From a virus, in the IMG/VR virus record IMGVR_UViG_3300032299_000164, positions 1-33,234 of that record: 33,234 bases of DNA. The stretch is one strand, 5' to 3'. The first letter of the stretch is position 1. The number at the start of each line of letters is the position of its first letter. The notes beneath the pieces are model-generated. The model was not told the DNA's origin, did no database searches, and worked only from the letters and a program-made list of their open reading frames with translations. Shown in pieces: positions 32,328-33,234 of the stretch. Made by a program: the position numbers and the translations under genes.

Positions 32328-32798
32328 TTAGCAGGCTTTGCCACCCATGTTCATCTTAACCATCTTGCCTTTGGTTTTACCCTTAGACTCAACGCCGCCG
32401 CCTTTAGCGTAACCCGTGCCGCCCATGTTCATCTTCTTGGCTTTAGTCGCGCCGCCTTTTTTCATACCCATCATGGATGTATCAGCCATAGGCGTAGGAC
32501 GCTTCATGCCGTCTTTAGCCGTACTCATACCTTTTTTCATCACAGGTTTACCCATCTTAGTAGCCATAGTATCACCGCCTTCTTTCATGATTGACATCTT
32601 CCCATGAAGTGTCTTAGGTTTGTTAATTTTTTGAAGATCAGGTCGGGACGTATTAGTGTCCTTGCCAAACTTCATCCCCTTGCTCGCGCTGCTAAATTCT
32701 TTAGCAACCGATACCGGTACACCCGCAGCCTTTGCAAACTTCGGATTGTGTGCAGCAGCATCCATGAACTGCTTTTGTTTTTCACTCTTGGCTGGCAT
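32328..32798 (-). CDS. Small Lys/Met/Gly-rich protein, DUF3008-like N-terminus
   Basis: This 156-aa protein begins MPAKSEKQKQFMDAAAHNPK and FAKAAGVPVSVAKEFSSASKG, a start like the PAKS-x-Q small protein family (DUF3008 type) that is common in phages. The second half is low-complexity, with repeated MKKGG, MNMGG and AKGGG blocks. It ends ESKGKTKGKMVKMNMGGKAC, so the KGKT(R/K)G tag is followed by an extra 11-residue tail. The start overlaps the end of the 66-aa membrane gene by 17 bases and has AGGAAAA before it. Function unknown. Confidence 0.75.
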   Translation of the reverse strand: MPAKSEKQKQFMDAAAHNPKFAKAAGVPVSVAKEFSSASKGMKFGKDTNTSRPDLQKINKPKTLHGKMSIMKEGGDTMATKMGKPVMKKGMSTAKDGMKRPTPMADTSMMGMKKGGATKAKKMNMGGTGYAKGGGVESKGKTKGKMVKMNMGGKAC

Positions 32799-32982
32799 CT
32801 TTTTTCCTGCGAATTAACTCAGAGAAGGGTTTACCTGCAATCATTTCAGTAATACGCATCACTGTCCAGATTGCACCAATAAGACCAAATACCGGAGTAA
32901 GCATCTCTAAGAAAGCTCCCACGGTTGCAAATAAAGAAACAATATCCAGTGCATTCTTAACTGTATCGGATTGTGTAGTCAT
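32782..32982 (-). CDS. Small membrane protein, holin-like
   Basis: This 66-aa protein begins MTTQSDTVKNALDIVSLFAT and is hydrophobic from about 12 to 45 (VGAFLEMLTPVFGLIGAIWTVMRI), probably one or two membrane spans. A charged tail, FSELIRRKKDASQE, follows. The shape is like class II holins of podoviruses, but a recognised holin sits with the lysozyme at 19.2 kb, so this could be a second holin or another membrane factor. ATG 32982 is chosen: it overlaps the upstream stop as ATGA. A TTG reading 36 bases upstream lies inside the neighbouring gene. Confidence 0.7.
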   Translation of the reverse strand: MTTQSDTVKNALDIVSLFATVGAFLEMLTPVFGLIGAIWTVMRITEMIAGKPFSELIRRKKDASQE

Positions 32983-33234
32983 ATATACCGCCCTTTTGTC
33001 TTGCCTTTTACAGCGCAACCATCAGCCTCAGTTACATAGCCACCATCCGCGCAGTTCCAAGCCCTTAGAGACTTATTGATGCGTGAGTTCGGATCGTTGG
33101 CTGTCTTTGCGCTGGTCAGTTTCTTTTTCATGCCACTCATCCTTGCACAGAAGGAGTCGCGCCGTGAGCCGCCTTCCGGCTGGGGACGTTTCAAGTTCAT
33201 GCCTTGCGCTTTGGCGGAGGCTCGCCCCTTGGCG
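32979..33234 (-). CDS. Conserved phage protein with KGKTKGRYI tag (5' end open, DUF6321-like)
   Basis: The frame is open to the window edge, so the gene probably starts outside. Translation from the edge reads AKGRASAKAQG, then MNLKRPQPEGGSRRDSFCARM, SGMKKKLTSAKTANDPNSRI and NKSLRAWNC, a strongly conserved block I recognise from many phages. The C-terminus is EADGCAVKGKTKGRYI, the same tag as in genes further left. An ATG at 33200 would give 73 aa, but it has no properly spaced ribosome site. The stop overlaps the 66-aa membrane gene start. Function unknown; the basic character suggests nucleic-acid or virion association. Confidence 0.75.
   Translation of the reverse strand, partial: AKGRASAKAQGMNLKRPQPEGGSRRDSFCARMSGMKKKLTSAKTANDPNSRINKSLRAWNCADGGYVTEADGCAVKGKTKGRYI

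Noticed and set aside
33198-33200. ATG at 33200 as the start of the last gene
   Set aside because: It has no spaced ribosome site, and the frame stays open to the window edge with a protein-like upstream sequence.

Overview
The window is a piece of a tailed double-stranded DNA phage (Caudoviricetes). It looks podovirus-like: there is no clear sheath, tape-measure or baseplate set, but there are two adaptor-type proteins, a P22 gp10-like tail hub/nozzle candidate and a block of very large internal-virion-type proteins. Many of the small proteins match sequence types I know from freshwater and marine environmental phages. The host cannot be named from the sequence. Coding density is close to 100 percent, no gap exceeds 300 bases, and I see no tRNA, insertion sequence, integrase or CRISPR array. 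Family names are given from memory of characteristic motifs; no database was searched.

Left arm, plus strand (1-3360): the end of an unknown gene, an 82-aa helix-turn-helix protein, a 950-aa archaeo-eukaryotic-type primase fused to a DUF927-type helicase, and a 64-aa protein. This short replication operon ends at a clear intrinsic terminator (3410-3438). Everything else is on the minus strand and is transcribed from the right edge toward that terminator.

Right edge to about 29.3 kb, minus strand, in transcription order: small basic proteins (five of the first six genes are Lys/Gly-rich), several sharing a C-terminal ADGxxxKGKT(R/K)G tag, then a connector-like protein, a zinc-ribbon protein, a 58-aa gene and an 86-aa gene. 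From 29.0 to 25.3 kb lie an SU10-type adaptor and several tail or decoration proteins, one with a 20-21 residue repeat. From 25.3 to 19.8 kb lie four paralogous polyglycine-rich tail or adhesin proteins of two architectures, arranged as a duplicated pair, with a conserved 118-aa protein between two of them.

From 19.8 to 18.8 kb is a lysis cassette: a 30-aa single-span membrane protein, a 3-TM holin and a GH24 lysozyme whose catalytic Asp position is Cys. All three genes overlap. From 18.8 to 3.4 kb come the gp10-like protein, an 87-aa protein and four probable internal or ejected virion proteins (958, 341, 521 and 2479 aa), laid out like the T7 gp14-15-16 ejection genes. The 2479-aa protein is the most striking: it combines an ADP-ribosyltransferase-like domain, two AT-hook-like motifs, an HExxH metallopeptidase and a PLxRFG-like region, which suggests a polyvalent effector delivered with the genome.
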